This document shows, one piece after another, positions 24,452 through 32,569 of a stretch of 35,313 bases of DNA. The stretch comes from an uncultured Bacteroidales bacterium (lineage in GTDB: Bacteria > Bacteroidota > Bacteroidia > Bacteroidales > FEN-979). Every line of letters starts with the position of its first letter. Within the stretch, counting starts at the first letter, position 1. The notes beneath the pieces are model-generated. The model was not told where the DNA came from, searched no databases, and saw only the letters and a program-made list of their open reading frames with translations. Location of the stretch: NCBI GenBank assembly GCA_903828645.1, contig CAIKNA010000118.1, positions 1 to 35,313 on the forward strand, read 5' to 3'. A program made the translations under genes and the position numbers.

Positions 24452-25066
24452 AGTTGTTAAAAAGATGGCAAAATAGCAAAATATTAAACTGGCAAAATGG
24501 CAAAATGGTAAAATAAAAAAAAAGAGTACTGGCAGATATTCGGCCAGGCGGATGCGCATGTGCTGTAACGCCTTTGACATCTGGGTTTCTACCGTTTTAA
24601 CCGAAATATTCAGGTGATCGGCTATCTGCTGGTATTTCATGTGGTGAAACCTGCTGAGGTTGAAAATCTCCCTGCATTTTTCGGGCAATTCAGCCATCGC
24701 CCGGGCGATCTGGTTGCGGATGTCGGATTCAACAAGCTGATCATGCTGATCGTACATCGCTTCGTGCGGGAAATTTTCAATTGCCAGCAGGTCGCAGCTG
24801 AATTTCTTATGATCCCGTAGATAATTGAGACATCTGTTGCGGACTGTGGCTGAAAGATAACTCTTCACGGGTTTTGACAGGTCGATGGTATACCTCTTTT
24901 CCCACAGATTCACAAAAGCATCCTGTACAATTTCCCTGGCAGCCTCCTCATCCTTGACATAACCAACTGCAAACTGGCATAATCCGATGAAATGGTCCCT
25001 GAAAAGGGATTCCAGCACTGGTTCATCCAATTGATGGTTTACATCTGACATTTTGAATTTTTGCAT
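24440..25066 (-). CDS. ECF sigma-70 family RNA polymerase sigma factor with repeat-derived hydrophobic tail
   Basis: This 208-residue protein has sigma region 2 (EPVLESLFRDHFIGLCQFAV, EIVQDAFVNLWEKR) and region 4 (ELPEKCREIFNLSRFHHMKY then IADHLNISVKTVETQMSKAL, a clear helix-turn-helix). It starts the fecR/receptor operon and probably directs it. The normal end is near RIRLAEYLP. About 29 further residues (VLFFFILPFCHFASLIF and beyond) are strongly hydrophobic and are encoded by AAAATGGC-type repeats plus a T9 tract. A start at 25051 (MSDVNHQ) is an alternative. The sigma call is sure; the tail is odd and may be an accident or a membrane-associated tail. Confidence 0.92.
   Translation of the reverse strand: MQKFKMSDVNHQLDEPVLESLFRDHFIGLCQFAVGYVKDEEAAREIVQDAFVNLWEKRYTIDLSKPVKSYLSATVRNRCLNYLRDHKKFSCDLLAIENFPHEAMYDQHDQLVESDIRNQIARAMAELPEKCREIFNLSRFHHMKYQQIADHLNISVKTVETQMSKALQHMRIRLAEYLPVLFFFILPFCHFASLIFCYFAIFLTTASG
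24465..24522. repeat. A-rich short repeat at the 3' end of the sigma gene
   Basis: GGCAAAAT-type words recur between 24466 and 24515 (TGGCAAAATAGCAAAAT, then TGGCAAAATGGCAAAATGG), followed by an A9 homopolymer. Read on minus this encodes the hydrophobic C-terminal tail of the sigma factor. The homopolymer is a likely slippage site. Confidence 0.75.
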
Positions 25067-25105
25067 CCGGCGATTGTTCGCTGCCGGGATAACGGGTTAA
25101 TCCAG

Positions 25106-25165
25106 AAATCGTAAATCGTAAATCGTAAATCGTAAATCGTAAATCGTAAATCGTAAATCGTAAAT
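25106..25165. repeat. Heptamer tandem repeat, AAATCGT x8
   Basis: Eight perfect AAATCGT units (25106-25161) and a partial ninth fill the gap between the acyl-CoA ligase stop (25170) and the sigma gene start (25066). This is the same heptamer, in rotation, as at 12629-12755. It lies just where the sigma gene promoter would be. It is not CRISPR: there are no spacers. Confidence 0.95.
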
Positions 25166-25169
25166 AAGG

Positions 25170-26813
25170 TCAGGTGTACATAAACCTCTTAATCTTCTGC
25201 GTAGCAGTTTTCTGAAAAGGGTTGGGTTGTGAAACAACCAACTGCAGTTGCGAAAATTTATTGACCCTGGAATTTACATAGTCCTGAAGTTCCATGCGAA
25301 GTTCTTCCGTTTTTTGATCGACATAGTTGGATACTTCGGCTTTCAGGTACTGGTAACGCTGTTCAATCTCTTCCTGGTTGAAATGCACGAGGGCGATGAG
25401 CTTGCCTTTCTTTTCAACCACCAGTGATTCAACCACGTAACGAAAATTGTTAATCACCGATTCAATATCCTCGGGGTAGACATTCTCCCCGTTTGACCTC
25501 ACAATCATGCTCTTTACCCTGCCTTTGATGTAGAGGTTGTTGTCGGCATCAAAAGTGCCAAGGTCACCTGTTTTCAACCATCCGTCGGGAGTGATTATTT
25601 GGCTGGTCAACTGGGGTTCTTTGTAATAGCCCTTCATGGTATTCGGCCCCTTTGCCCATATTTCGCCTTCATTGGTGCGCTCATCCACTTTCACGATCTT
25701 CAGTTGGACACCGATGCAGGGCGGACCCGTGGACTGCAGCTTTGGATGGTGCGGGTTGAACCCGGCCAGCAAGGGTGCACATTCCGTAAGTCCATATCCT
25801 ACCGCGTATGGAAAGTGGGCTTCAATGAGGAAACGTTCCACTGTTTTATTCAGTTTTGCACCACCGACTCCGAAAAATGCAAGTTCACCCCCAAAGGTTT
25901 CCATCAGTTTCTTACCGGCAACCCGGTGCAGTACCTTCCGGATGGGAGGAATTTTGTACAACAGGCTTATTGCCTTATTTCCTGTGAATTCCGGGAGGAT
26001 TTTTGACCGGAATATCTTTTCGATGATCATGGGAACCGTAAGGATCAGGGTAGGCTTTACCACCAGCAAGGCGGGAAGCAATAAGGCCGGTGTAGGCGGT
26101 TTTCCAAGATAATAGACACATGCGCCCCGGTACATGGGCAGGATGAGTCCCAGTGTGTTCTCATAGGTATGGGAAAGCGGGAGAATGGAAAGAAAGCGGT
26201 CGGTTTCCTTAATTGGTTGAATTTCATGCCCCTTTATGGCGGTGAAACAAATATTTTTGTGTGAAAGCATGACTCCTTTGGGAGTTCCCGTGGTTCCCGA
26301 TGTATAAATAATCGCAGCCAGGTCATCTTCTTGTACCTGATAAACACCCTCCGGCCGGGCAGTTGCTTCAAAAACTGGCCTGTTTTCATGGGATCTGATG
26401 ACAGTAAAATCTTCAATTTTAACCACTTCCTGCAACCAGCGGGTCTCAATTCCTGCCAGTTTGGGCAACAAACCTTCGGATGCAAAAATAACACGGGTTT
26501 CAGAATGTTCAAGCAAAGTCGAAATTTCAGCAGGCAGGAATTCCGGTAAAAGCGGAACGATAACCGCTCCCATGAATGTGACCGCAAAATAGGCAATTCC
26601 CCAATTGGGTTGATTTGTGCTCAGGAGAGCTACCTTATCACCGGGTTGAATTCCCAGTTTTTCCAGGAAAGCAATAACCGCCTGGATCCTGTCATTTGCC
26701 TCCAGGTAGGTAAGCGGCTGTTTCCCCACCAGGGCCATGGCATTACGATTGCCAAAGCGATTCAATGTTGCTGCAAAAAAAGCGGGAAAAGTTAACCTGG
26801 TTACGTCTTCCAT
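25170..26813 (-). CDS. fadD: Long-chain fatty-acid-CoA ligase (AMP-dependent synthetase)
   Basis: This 547-residue enzyme activates a fatty acid with ATP to acyl-AMP, then the CoA thioester. It has the P-loop-like IIYTSGTTGTPKGVMLSH, the VGYGLTECAPLLAGFNP motif, GWLKTGDLGTFDADNNLYIK and GRVKSMIVRSNGENVYPED, and the C-terminal QKTATQKIKRFMYT with the catalytic-type Lys region. Chain-length preference cannot be told from the sequence, and a long-chain or branched-chain role is inferred only. It stands alone on minus with its own candidate promoter, between the sigma operon and the divergent MmcQ gene. It may supply acyl-CoA for general lipid metabolism, or for the degradation genes nearby, but it is not in their operon. 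Confidence 0.9.
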   Translation of the reverse strand: MEDVTRLTFPAFFAATLNRFGNRNAMALVGKQPLTYLEANDRIQAVIAFLEKLGIQPGDKVALLSTNQPNWGIAYFAVTFMGAVIVPLLPEFLPAEISTLLEHSETRVIFASEGLLPKLAGIETRWLQEVVKIEDFTVIRSHENRPVFEATARPEGVYQVQEDDLAAIIYTSGTTGTPKGVMLSHKNICFTAIKGHEIQPIKETDRFLSILPLSHTYENTLGLILPMYRGACVYYLGKPPTPALLLPALLVVKPTLILTVPMIIEKIFRSKILPEFTGNKAISLLYKIPPIRKVLHRVAGKKLMETFGGELAFFGVGGAKLNKTVERFLIEAHFPYAVGYGLTECAPLLAGFNPHHPKLQSTGPPCIGVQLKIVKVDERTNEGEIWAKGPNTMKGYYKEPQLTSQIITPDGWLKTGDLGTFDADNNLYIKGRVKSMIVRSNGENVYPEDIESVINNFRYVVESLVVEKKGKLIALVHFNQEEIEQRYQYLKAEVSNYVDQKTEELRMELQDYVNSRVNKFSQLQLVVSQPNPFQKTATQKIKRFMYT

Positions 26814-26884
26814 GATTTAGTTGTTACCACGAAAAAACCCTCTTAAAGCGGTTGTGGGACGGCGTAAAGAGGTAAATGTCGCTG

Positions 26885-26892
26885 CAAAGATA
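26885..26892 (-). promoter_or_regulatory. Candidate -7 element for the acyl-CoA ligase gene
   Basis: On minus the site reads TATCTTTG followed by C, a perfect Bacteroidetes -7 element, giving a leader of about 65 nt. No TTG box was found at the normal spacing. The rest of 26814-26990 shows no gene. Confidence 0.45.
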
Positions 26893-26978
26893 CGAATATT
26901 TGTTATGCTTGTCCACCTGTTTCATCAACCTGCCGGTATGAGTTGTCTTCCAACCTTCCCGGATATTAAAGGTTTTAC

Positions 26979-26986
26979 TATCTTTG
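26979..26986 (+). promoter_or_regulatory. Candidate -7 element for the MmcQ/YjbR gene
   Basis: TATCTTTG is a perfect match to TAnnTTTG, only 4 nt before the ATG. If used, the mRNA would be leaderless or have only a few leader bases. No upstream TTG box at proper spacing was found. Confidence 0.4.
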
Positions 26987-26990
26987 ACTG

Positions 26991-27344
26991 ATGAACATCG
27001 AAGAACTCCGGGAATTTTGCTTAAGTCTTCAGGGTGTAACTGAGGATATCAAATGGGAAAACCATCTTGTTTTTTCGGTTGCAGGAAAAATTTTTTGTCT
27101 TACAGGACTGGATCCTCCTATGCAAGTAGCCTTAAAAGTTCCTGAAGATCAATTTGATGAGCTGACCCAGACAGGTGAAATCATCCAGGCCTCGCACTTT
27201 GCACGCAGGCAATGGGTGACCATTCTCGAGGAAAGCAGGTTCAGCCGGGCAGAATGGGAGAAACTCATCCTTCAATCCTACGAACTGGTAAAGTCCAAAT
27301 TGTCCAAAAGAGTGAGGGACAACATTGGGAATGACGAAAACTAA
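26991..27344 (+). CDS. MmcQ/YjbR family protein
   Basis: This 117-residue protein of the MmcQ/YjbR (DUF419) family has the pattern LREFCLSLQGVTEDIKWEN, then HLVFSVAGKIFCL, ALKVPEDQF, ASHFARRQWVTI and a C-terminal helix with SYELVKSKLSKR. The family has a CyaY-like fold and is often called DNA-binding, with little experimental support. Its end overlaps the next gene by 14 nt, so it is probably co-translated with the molybdopterin nucleotidyltransferase and then the xanthine dehydrogenase genes. Whether it acts in that pathway is unknown. Confidence 0.85.
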   Translation: MNIEELREFCLSLQGVTEDIKWENHLVFSVAGKIFCLTGLDPPMQVALKVPEDQFDELTQTGEIIQASHFARRQWVTILEESRFSRAEWEKLILQSYELVKSKLSKRVRDNIGNDEN

Positions 27345-27942
27345 ATTACACATTCACCAGCCATTTTCTGCAGTCATCCCGGCAGCAGGCAAATCAGAGC
27401 GCATGGGCAGCGACAAAATCCTGCTGCCAGATAACCAAGGTTCGACCTTTGCCAGACATCTGGTGAATTGTTTCGGAGTGTATGGATGCAACCCTGTTGT
27501 ACTGGTGGTCAATGAAGGGTTTGACCCGACCCATTTCCGGGAAGCAAAGCTGGCAGTTGTTTTGAACCACAACCTGGAAAGGGGACGTTCCTGGTCGATT
27601 CTCCTAGGGTTGAAACACGTTCCGGAGGGCAATTCCTGTTTTATCCAGAACATTGACAACCCATACCTCGAACCCGGTCTGCTGGATATACTCCTGGCAT
27701 CCCTGGCCCCTCATGCGTATGCTGTTCCGGTATGTCGCGGCAAAGGCGGTCATCCCATCCTGCTCGGGTACGAAGTAGTTGATTTTTTGCGTTGGCAGCA
27801 GGATTTACCTGATTTCCGACTGGGACTTCAAAGCTTTACACGGATTGAAGTTCCTTTTACTGACGAGCGGATCCTATTGAATATAAATACTCCCGGTGAA
27901 TACAGAGAGTTCATCCAACGGAACCGGAAATCAATTGAATAA
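27331..27942 (+). CDS. MobA/MocA-like molybdenum cofactor nucleotidyltransferase
   Basis: This 203-residue nucleotidyltransferase has the signature AVIPAAGKSERMGSDKILLP near the N-terminus (binding NTP and Mg), a GRSWSILLGLKHV region and a FIQNIDNPYLEPGLLD segment where related enzymes show DMP. The GKGGHPILLG motif is typical of MocA-type enzymes. It probably joins CMP (or GMP) to molybdopterin, making the dinucleotide cofactor for the xanthine dehydrogenase encoded 119 nt downstream. The start is the ATG at 27331, inside the end of the MmcQ gene. CTP or GTP preference cannot be told by eye. Another sugar-nucleotide transferase is possible but less likely in this place. Confidence 0.83.
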   Translation: MTKTKLHIHQPFSAVIPAAGKSERMGSDKILLPDNQGSTFARHLVNCFGVYGCNPVVLVVNEGFDPTHFREAKLAVVLNHNLERGRSWSILLGLKHVPEGNSCFIQNIDNPYLEPGLLDILLASLAPHAYAVPVCRGKGGHPILLGYEVVDFLRWQQDLPDFRLGLQSFTRIEVPFTDERILLNINTPGEYREFIQRNRKSIE

Positions 27943-28014
27943 TTGTAATTTTACACACCACAAAGCGTTTGATCCCACGGATCGACTCTGCGAAAAGAGG
28001 GAGCCAAAATGATC

Positions 28015-28036
28015 GATGTAAGAAATACATCTTTTT
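28015..28036. promoter_or_regulatory. Small hairpin with T-tract upstream of the xanthine dehydrogenase genes
   Basis: GATGTA, 5 nt, TACATC, TTTTT. A second perfect short inverted repeat, GATCC-CAC-GGATC, is at 27971-27983. Either could be a weak terminator or attenuator in the 119-nt gap after the MobA/MocA-like gene. The stems are short and the function is not shown. Confidence 0.3.
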
Positions 28037-28061
28037 CCTTAACCCGGTAAAACGATAAAAT

Positions 28062-29507
28062 ATGCAGGAAACCATCCGTTTTGTCTTTGATGACCGCATC
28101 GTGGAAGTTGGATTTTCGGATTCCTCCATATTTAAACCCACTTCCACGGTATTGACTTTTCTTCGTTCCCTTCCTTCCTTCAAGGGAGTAAAGGAGGGGT
28201 GTGCTGAAGGTGACTGCGGAGCATGCACCGTGGTTTTGGCCGAGATTGGCAGCCAGGGAAAACTTGTTTACCGCACCATTGATTCGTGCCTGGTTTTCCT
28301 CCCTATGATCCATGGAAAACAGCTGATAACGGTTGAACACCTTGCCTTCTACAAGGAAAGACACAGAATCCTTCATCCTGTCCAGGAGATGCTGATAAAA
28401 ACCAATGGCAGCCAATGCGGGTATTGCACCCCCGGTGTGGTGATGTCGCTTTTCGGCTTGTTTAAAACCCATCAGAATCCCTCCCGGGAAACCATTGAAG
28501 ATTTCCTCACCGGTAATTTATGCCGTTGCACCGGTTACCAGGCAATCCTGGAAGCCGCTCAAAAGGCGTGTTCAGGAAATGGAACGGATCATTTCTCACA
28601 ATATGAGCCGGGGGTGATCGGGATGTTGAAGGAGATCACCGGCAACACGGATACTTTTGAATGCACAAAAGGAACCCAGCACTACCTCAAACCATTCACC
28701 CTGACGGAAGCACTCAGGCTGAGAAAGGCATTTCCTGCATCGGTTATCATCAATGGATCCACTGATGTGGCGCTGCGCCAGACAAAGAAAAAGGAGTTGC
28801 TCACCGGCATCATCGACCTTTCCGGGGTTGAAGAGATGTGTCATTACGCTGAAGATCAGGATGCGTTTGTCCTGGGCGCCGGTCTTTCACTGGAAAAGGT
28901 CAGATTATTTGCGAAAGAGAGACTCCCCGCCCTGCATAACATCCTGAAGGTTTTTGGTTCATTGCAGATCAGGAACATGGCAACCCTGGGAGGAAATATA
29001 GGCTCCGCCTCTCCTATCGGCGATACCCTGCCCCTCCTCATCGCCTACAAGGCTAAAATCAGGGTCTGTTCACATGGTGCCGAGCGGACCATCGGGATCG
29101 GAGATTTTATTACAGGTTATCGAAAAATCGCTCTGGGCGATGATGAACTGATCACGGAGATCATCATCCCAAAAACCGGCCCCGAAACACTGGTCAGCTC
29201 CTACAAGGTTTCAAAGCGCAGGGATATGGACATTTCAACGGTTAGCGCTGCTTTCCGGATTGAATTGCACAAGGGGACCATCTCAGAAATTATCCTGGCA
29301 TACGGAGGAATGGCTCCTGCTCCTGTCCGTGCGATAAAAACAGAGAACTTTCTTAATGGAAAAAGTTGGTCACGCAGCACCATCGAGGATGCCATGTCCG
29401 TTTTGGACAAAGAGTTCACGCCTATTTCAGATGCCAGGGCGGAAGCCGGGTATCGGAATACCGTTGCAAAAAATTTATTGATGAAATTTTATCTGGATTC
29501 AAATTGA
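28062..29507 (+). CDS. xdhA: Xanthine dehydrogenase small subunit (2Fe-2S and FAD)
   Basis: This 481-residue subunit carries two [2Fe-2S] clusters and FAD and moves electrons from the molybdenum subunit to NAD or another acceptor. The first cluster uses CAEGDCGAC and the SCLVF Cys (about residues 47-75). The second uses SQCGYCTPG and NLCRCTGYQ (about 110-155). The FAD domain follows (INGSTDVALRQTKKK, QIRNMATLGGNIGSASPIGD) and then the CO-dehydrogenase flavoprotein C-terminal domain (YKVSKRRDMDISTVSAAFRI). The fused Fe-S plus FAD layout is the bacterial XdhA form. It is 11 nt from the large subunit gene. Confidence 0.93.
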   Translation: MQETIRFVFDDRIVEVGFSDSSIFKPTSTVLTFLRSLPSFKGVKEGCAEGDCGACTVVLAEIGSQGKLVYRTIDSCLVFLPMIHGKQLITVEHLAFYKERHRILHPVQEMLIKTNGSQCGYCTPGVVMSLFGLFKTHQNPSRETIEDFLTGNLCRCTGYQAILEAAQKACSGNGTDHFSQYEPGVIGMLKEITGNTDTFECTKGTQHYLKPFTLTEALRLRKAFPASVIINGSTDVALRQTKKKELLTGIIDLSGVEEMCHYAEDQDAFVLGAGLSLEKVRLFAKERLPALHNILKVFGSLQIRNMATLGGNIGSASPIGDTLPLLIAYKAKIRVCSHGAERTIGIGDFITGYRKIALGDDELITEIIIPKTGPETLVSSYKVSKRRDMDISTVSAAFRIELHKGTISEIILAYGGMAPAPVRAIKTENFLNGKSWSRSTIEDAMSVLDKEFTPISDARAEAGYRNTVAKNLLMKFYLDSN

Positions 29508-29518
29508 CCTTACCCGCA

Positions 29519-31831
29519 ATGCCACACCATCAACCACACGACAGCGCAGAAACACATGTAACCGGGGCATCAGTATTCATTGAAGACATGCCGGTGAACA
29601 ACCAGTTGCTTTACGGAAAAGTAGTTTACAGCAAACATGCACACGCCCTTATCTGGGGGATTGATGTTTCGAAAGGATTGACCGTACAGGGAGTCCATTG
29701 CATCCTTACCGCGAAGGACATTCCCGGTGAAAACCAAATGGGGCCGGTGATTCATGATGAACCATGTCTCGCCGAAAGGGAGGTGACCTTTATCGGGCAG
29801 GCCATCGCTTTGATCGCGGCCGAAACGGAAGCAGCAGCATTGGAGGCTGAAAAACTCATCACTATCGGGTATGAGCCCCTGCCCGCCATCCTTGACCTCG
29901 CTGAAGCAATAGCCCTGGACAACATCCTTGCCCCGGTCCGCACAATTGAGCGCGGTGATGCAGAAGGTGCGCTGAGAACTGCACCACATCTGCTCAGGGG
30001 CGAACTGGTCACCGGGGCACAGGAACACTGGTATCTTGAAACGCAAACCGCCCTTGCCATCCCCGGGGAGGGAAGGGAGATGATGATGCATGCCTCAAGC
30101 CAGAACCCTGCCGAAACTCAGGCGATCGTCGCCGAAATACTGGGCATTCAAAAGAATGAGGTGGAGGTTGAGGTAAAACGGATCGGCGGTGCATTCGGAG
30201 GAAAAGAGACACAGGGAAATCATGTGGCTGCCTGGGCAGCCCTGCTGGCAAATGCAGCAGGACGACCGGTCAAAATACACCTCTTTCGAGATGATGATCA
30301 GATCATGACCGGCAAGCGGCACCGCTTCCATTCAAAATACGAAATCGGGTTTGACTCCCGGGGATTGATCCAGGCTTACAAGGTGGAACTGAATGCAGAT
30401 GGAGGCTCTTCAACCGACCTTTCCCGGGCTATACTGGAACGTGCCATGCTTCATGCAGACAATGCCTATTACCTGCCCAACGTTTCAATCACAGGGAAGG
30501 CCTGGAAAACCAACCTTCCCTCCAATACGGCCTTTCGTGGATTTGGCGGTCCGCAGGGAATGGCAGTCATCGAAAATGCCATTGACCACATTGCCCGGTT
30601 CCTGAAGAAAGATGCAGCCGATGTTCGTTTCCTGAACTTTTACCGTCTCGATGAACACAACCTGACCCCATATGGCGAGAAGGTTGAAAACAACCATCTT
30701 TTCCGGATCTTCGACAAACTCACCGACTCCTCGTCATACCAGCTGCGCCGTCAGGAGATCAACCGGTTCAACCATGAAAATGAATTTGTCAAGAAGGGGC
30801 TTGCCCTCACCCCGGTAAAATTCGGAATATCCTTTACCACCTCTTTCCTGAACCAGGCCGGGGCATTGGTAAACATTTACACCGATGGCACTGTGCTTGT
30901 CAACCACGGCGGCACTGAGATGGGCCAGGGGCTGCATGCCAAAATCCTGCGCATCGCCTCCGCCTCGCTGGGCATCTCCCCCGGAAAAGTCAGGGTGAAT
31001 GCCACCAACACCTCAAAGGTGCCCAACACCTCTCCCACTGCAGCCTCCTCCGGGAGCGATCTCAACGGCATGGCGGTAAAAAATGCCATCGACCTCATCA
31101 AGGAAAGGCTGGGCATCCTGGCTGTCGCGGAGCTTTCTGCCAGGTATCCCGGACCTGGTTTTAGCCCGGGGAATTTGGTATTCAGGAACAACTGTATTTT
31201 CGACAAGGAACATCCATTGTACAAAATCCCCTTTGATCAGTTATGCAGCCTTGCACACGTGAACCAGGTCAGCCTGAGCGCGACCGGGTTTTACAAGACC
31301 CCCGGTGTTTTCTTCGACCGGGAAACGGGGCAGGGATCACCCTTTTTCTATTACGCTTATGGCATGGCAGTTTCGGAGGTTATAATCGACACCCTAACCG
31401 GTGCTCACCGTTTGCTGCGGTCGGACATCCTGCATGATGTGGGAGACTCGCTGAATGAAGGGATTGACAAAGGACAGGTTGAAGGCGGATTCATTCAGGG
31501 GGTCGGATGGTGTACAACCGAAGAGATCAAATGGGACAAGTTGGGCAACCTGCTCACCCATTCACCCGACACCTATAAAATTCCGACAATCAATGACATT
31601 CCCAGGGATTTCAGGGTCGGGTTTTTACAGGATGTGCCAAATCAGGGCACGATCCGCCGGAGCAAGGCAGTCGGCGAGCCCCCGTTCATGCTTGGACTGT
31701 CGGTATGGCTGGCCATCAAGGATGCCATTTCTGCCATGGATGATCACGAAACAGAACCAGAGTTTTCCCTGCCTGCCACAGGTGAAGTGATTTTGATGGC
31801 GGCGGAGAAACTAAAACATAGCCGGGCATGA
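29519..31831 (+). CDS. xdhB: Xanthine dehydrogenase large subunit (molybdopterin binding)
   Basis: This 770-residue subunit oxidises hypoxanthine and xanthine to urate at the molybdenum centre. Key residues match the family: IGGAFGGKETQ with Glu230, AFRGFGGPQGM with Arg340 (substrate binding in xanthine enzymes), NHGGTEMGQGLHAKI and VGEPPFMLG with the catalytic-base Glu near 720. Together these favour true xanthine dehydrogenase over CO or aldehyde dehydrogenases. The start is the ATG at 29519; an in-frame extension to 29366 overlaps xdhA and is rejected. It overlaps crcB by 4 nt at its end. No xdhC maturation gene is seen in the window. Confidence 0.93.
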   Translation: MPHHQPHDSAETHVTGASVFIEDMPVNNQLLYGKVVYSKHAHALIWGIDVSKGLTVQGVHCILTAKDIPGENQMGPVIHDEPCLAEREVTFIGQAIALIAAETEAAALEAEKLITIGYEPLPAILDLAEAIALDNILAPVRTIERGDAEGALRTAPHLLRGELVTGAQEHWYLETQTALAIPGEGREMMMHASSQNPAETQAIVAEILGIQKNEVEVEVKRIGGAFGGKETQGNHVAAWAALLANAAGRPVKIHLFRDDDQIMTGKRHRFHSKYEIGFDSRGLIQAYKVELNADGGSSTDLSRAILERAMLHADNAYYLPNVSITGKAWKTNLPSNTAFRGFGGPQGMAVIENAIDHIARFLKKDAADVRFLNFYRLDEHNLTPYGEKVENNHLFRIFDKLTDSSSYQLRRQEINRFNHENEFVKKGLALTPVKFGISFTTSFLNQAGALVNIYTDGTVLVNHGGTEMGQGLHAKILRIASASLGISPGKVRVNATNTSKVPNTSPTAASSGSDLNGMAVKNAIDLIKERLGILAVAELSARYPGPGFSPGNLVFRNNCIFDKEHPLYKIPFDQLCSLAHVNQVSLSATGFYKTPGVFFDRETGQGSPFFYYAYGMAVSEVIIDTLTGAHRLLRSDILHDVGDSLNEGIDKGQVEGGFIQGVGWCTTEEIKWDKLGNLLTHSPDTYKIPTINDIPRDFRVGFLQDVPNQGTIRRSKAVGEPPFMLGLSVWLAIKDAISAMDDHETEPEFSLPATGEVILMAAEKLKHSRA

Positions 31832-32208
31832 TGAAATTACTCCTGATAGCCGGAACCGGTGGCTTCCTGGGAACAGTTTCCCGTTTTCTCGTTTCGCGGT
31901 ATTTTCAGAACCTGTTTTTTTCCTCTTTCCCGTTTGGTACTTTTGTCGTGAATATTGCCGGGTGCCTGCTCATCGGTATTTTTTTCGGTCTTTCCCAAAA
32001 AGGCAATATCCTGGGTCCCGAATGGAGAATGTTCCTCACCGTGGGTTTTTGTGGGGGCTTTACGACCTTTTCAACTTTTGCAAGCGAAAACCTTGCCCTG
32101 CTGAAAGACGGCAACTTCTTTTATTTTGCCCTGTACACCGGCCTGAGTGTTTTCCTGGGACTCATGGCCACTTACCTGGGGAATACCTTCATTCTTAAAA
32201 TCATTTAG
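31828..32208 (+). CDS. crcB: CrcB/FluC fluoride channel
   Basis: This 126-residue membrane protein with four helices exports fluoride. Family marks are GGFLGTVSRFLVSR near the N-terminus, FPFGTFVVNIAGCLLIG (helix 2 with the conserved Asn) and GFCGGFTTFSTFASE (helix 3 with the polar track). Only one gene is present, so it should form a dual-topology dimer. It overlaps xdhB by 4 nt, leaving no room for a fluoride riboswitch directly upstream. The DUF190 gene follows by 3 nt, a common pairing with crcB. Confidence 0.95.
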   Translation: MMKLLLIAGTGGFLGTVSRFLVSRYFQNLFFSSFPFGTFVVNIAGCLLIGIFFGLSQKGNILGPEWRMFLTVGFCGGFTTFSTFASENLALLKDGNFFYFALYTGLSVFLGLMATYLGNTFILKII

Positions 32209-32211
32209 CCC

Positions 32212-32562
32212 ATGGAAACCAGAGATGAAGCAAAGCTGTTGCGGATATTCGTCAGTTCGACGGATAAATTCAAACATGCACCATTATATGAGGTGGTGGT
32301 CTTTGCAGCCAAGCGATACGGGCTGGCCGGGGCTACAGTGTTGAAAGGGTTTATGGGTTATGGTGCCAGCAGCGTTGTCAATTCCCAGAAATTATGGGAG
32401 ATTACCGAGAAACTACCCCTCGTGATCGAGATCGTTGACGAAGGTGCAAAGATCGATGGCTTCGTTGAAACCATCCTCCCCTATTTTGAAAAAATCCCGA
32501 AAGGTGGATTGATCACCCTTGAAAAAGCAACCATCGTATTGCATAAATCGGGCAACAAATAG
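32212..32562 (+). CDS. DUF190 family protein
   Basis: This 116-residue cytoplasmic protein belongs to DUF190, a family with a PII-like fold often found next to crcB. Visible features are KLLRIFVSSTDKFKHAPLYE, KRYGLAGATVLKGFMGYGA, LWEITEKLPLVIEIVDEGAK and GLITLEKATIVLH. It may sense or tune ion transport with CrcB, but its function is not established. It is 3 nt from crcB and 7 nt from the next gene, so all are probably one transcript. Confidence 0.88.
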   Translation: METRDEAKLLRIFVSSTDKFKHAPLYEVVVFAAKRYGLAGATVLKGFMGYGASSVVNSQKLWEITEKLPLVIEIVDEGAKIDGFVETILPYFEKIPKGGLITLEKATIVLHKSGNK

Positions 32563-32569
32563 CGTTTTC

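Noticed and set aside
25106-25165. CRISPR-like array
   Set aside because: The units are 7 nt, tandem and without spacers; no cas genes are present.
27971-27983. GATCC-CAC-GGATC as an operator
   Set aside because: The perfect inverted repeat is only 5 bp per arm and could be chance; mentioned only with the nearby hairpin.
29366-29518. N-terminal extension of the xanthine dehydrogenase large subunit
   Set aside because: It lies inside xdhA in another frame; the ATG at 29519 starts right where family homology begins.
31700-31827. Fluoride riboswitch before crcB
   Set aside because: crcB overlaps the end of xdhB, so no untranslated leader exists there.
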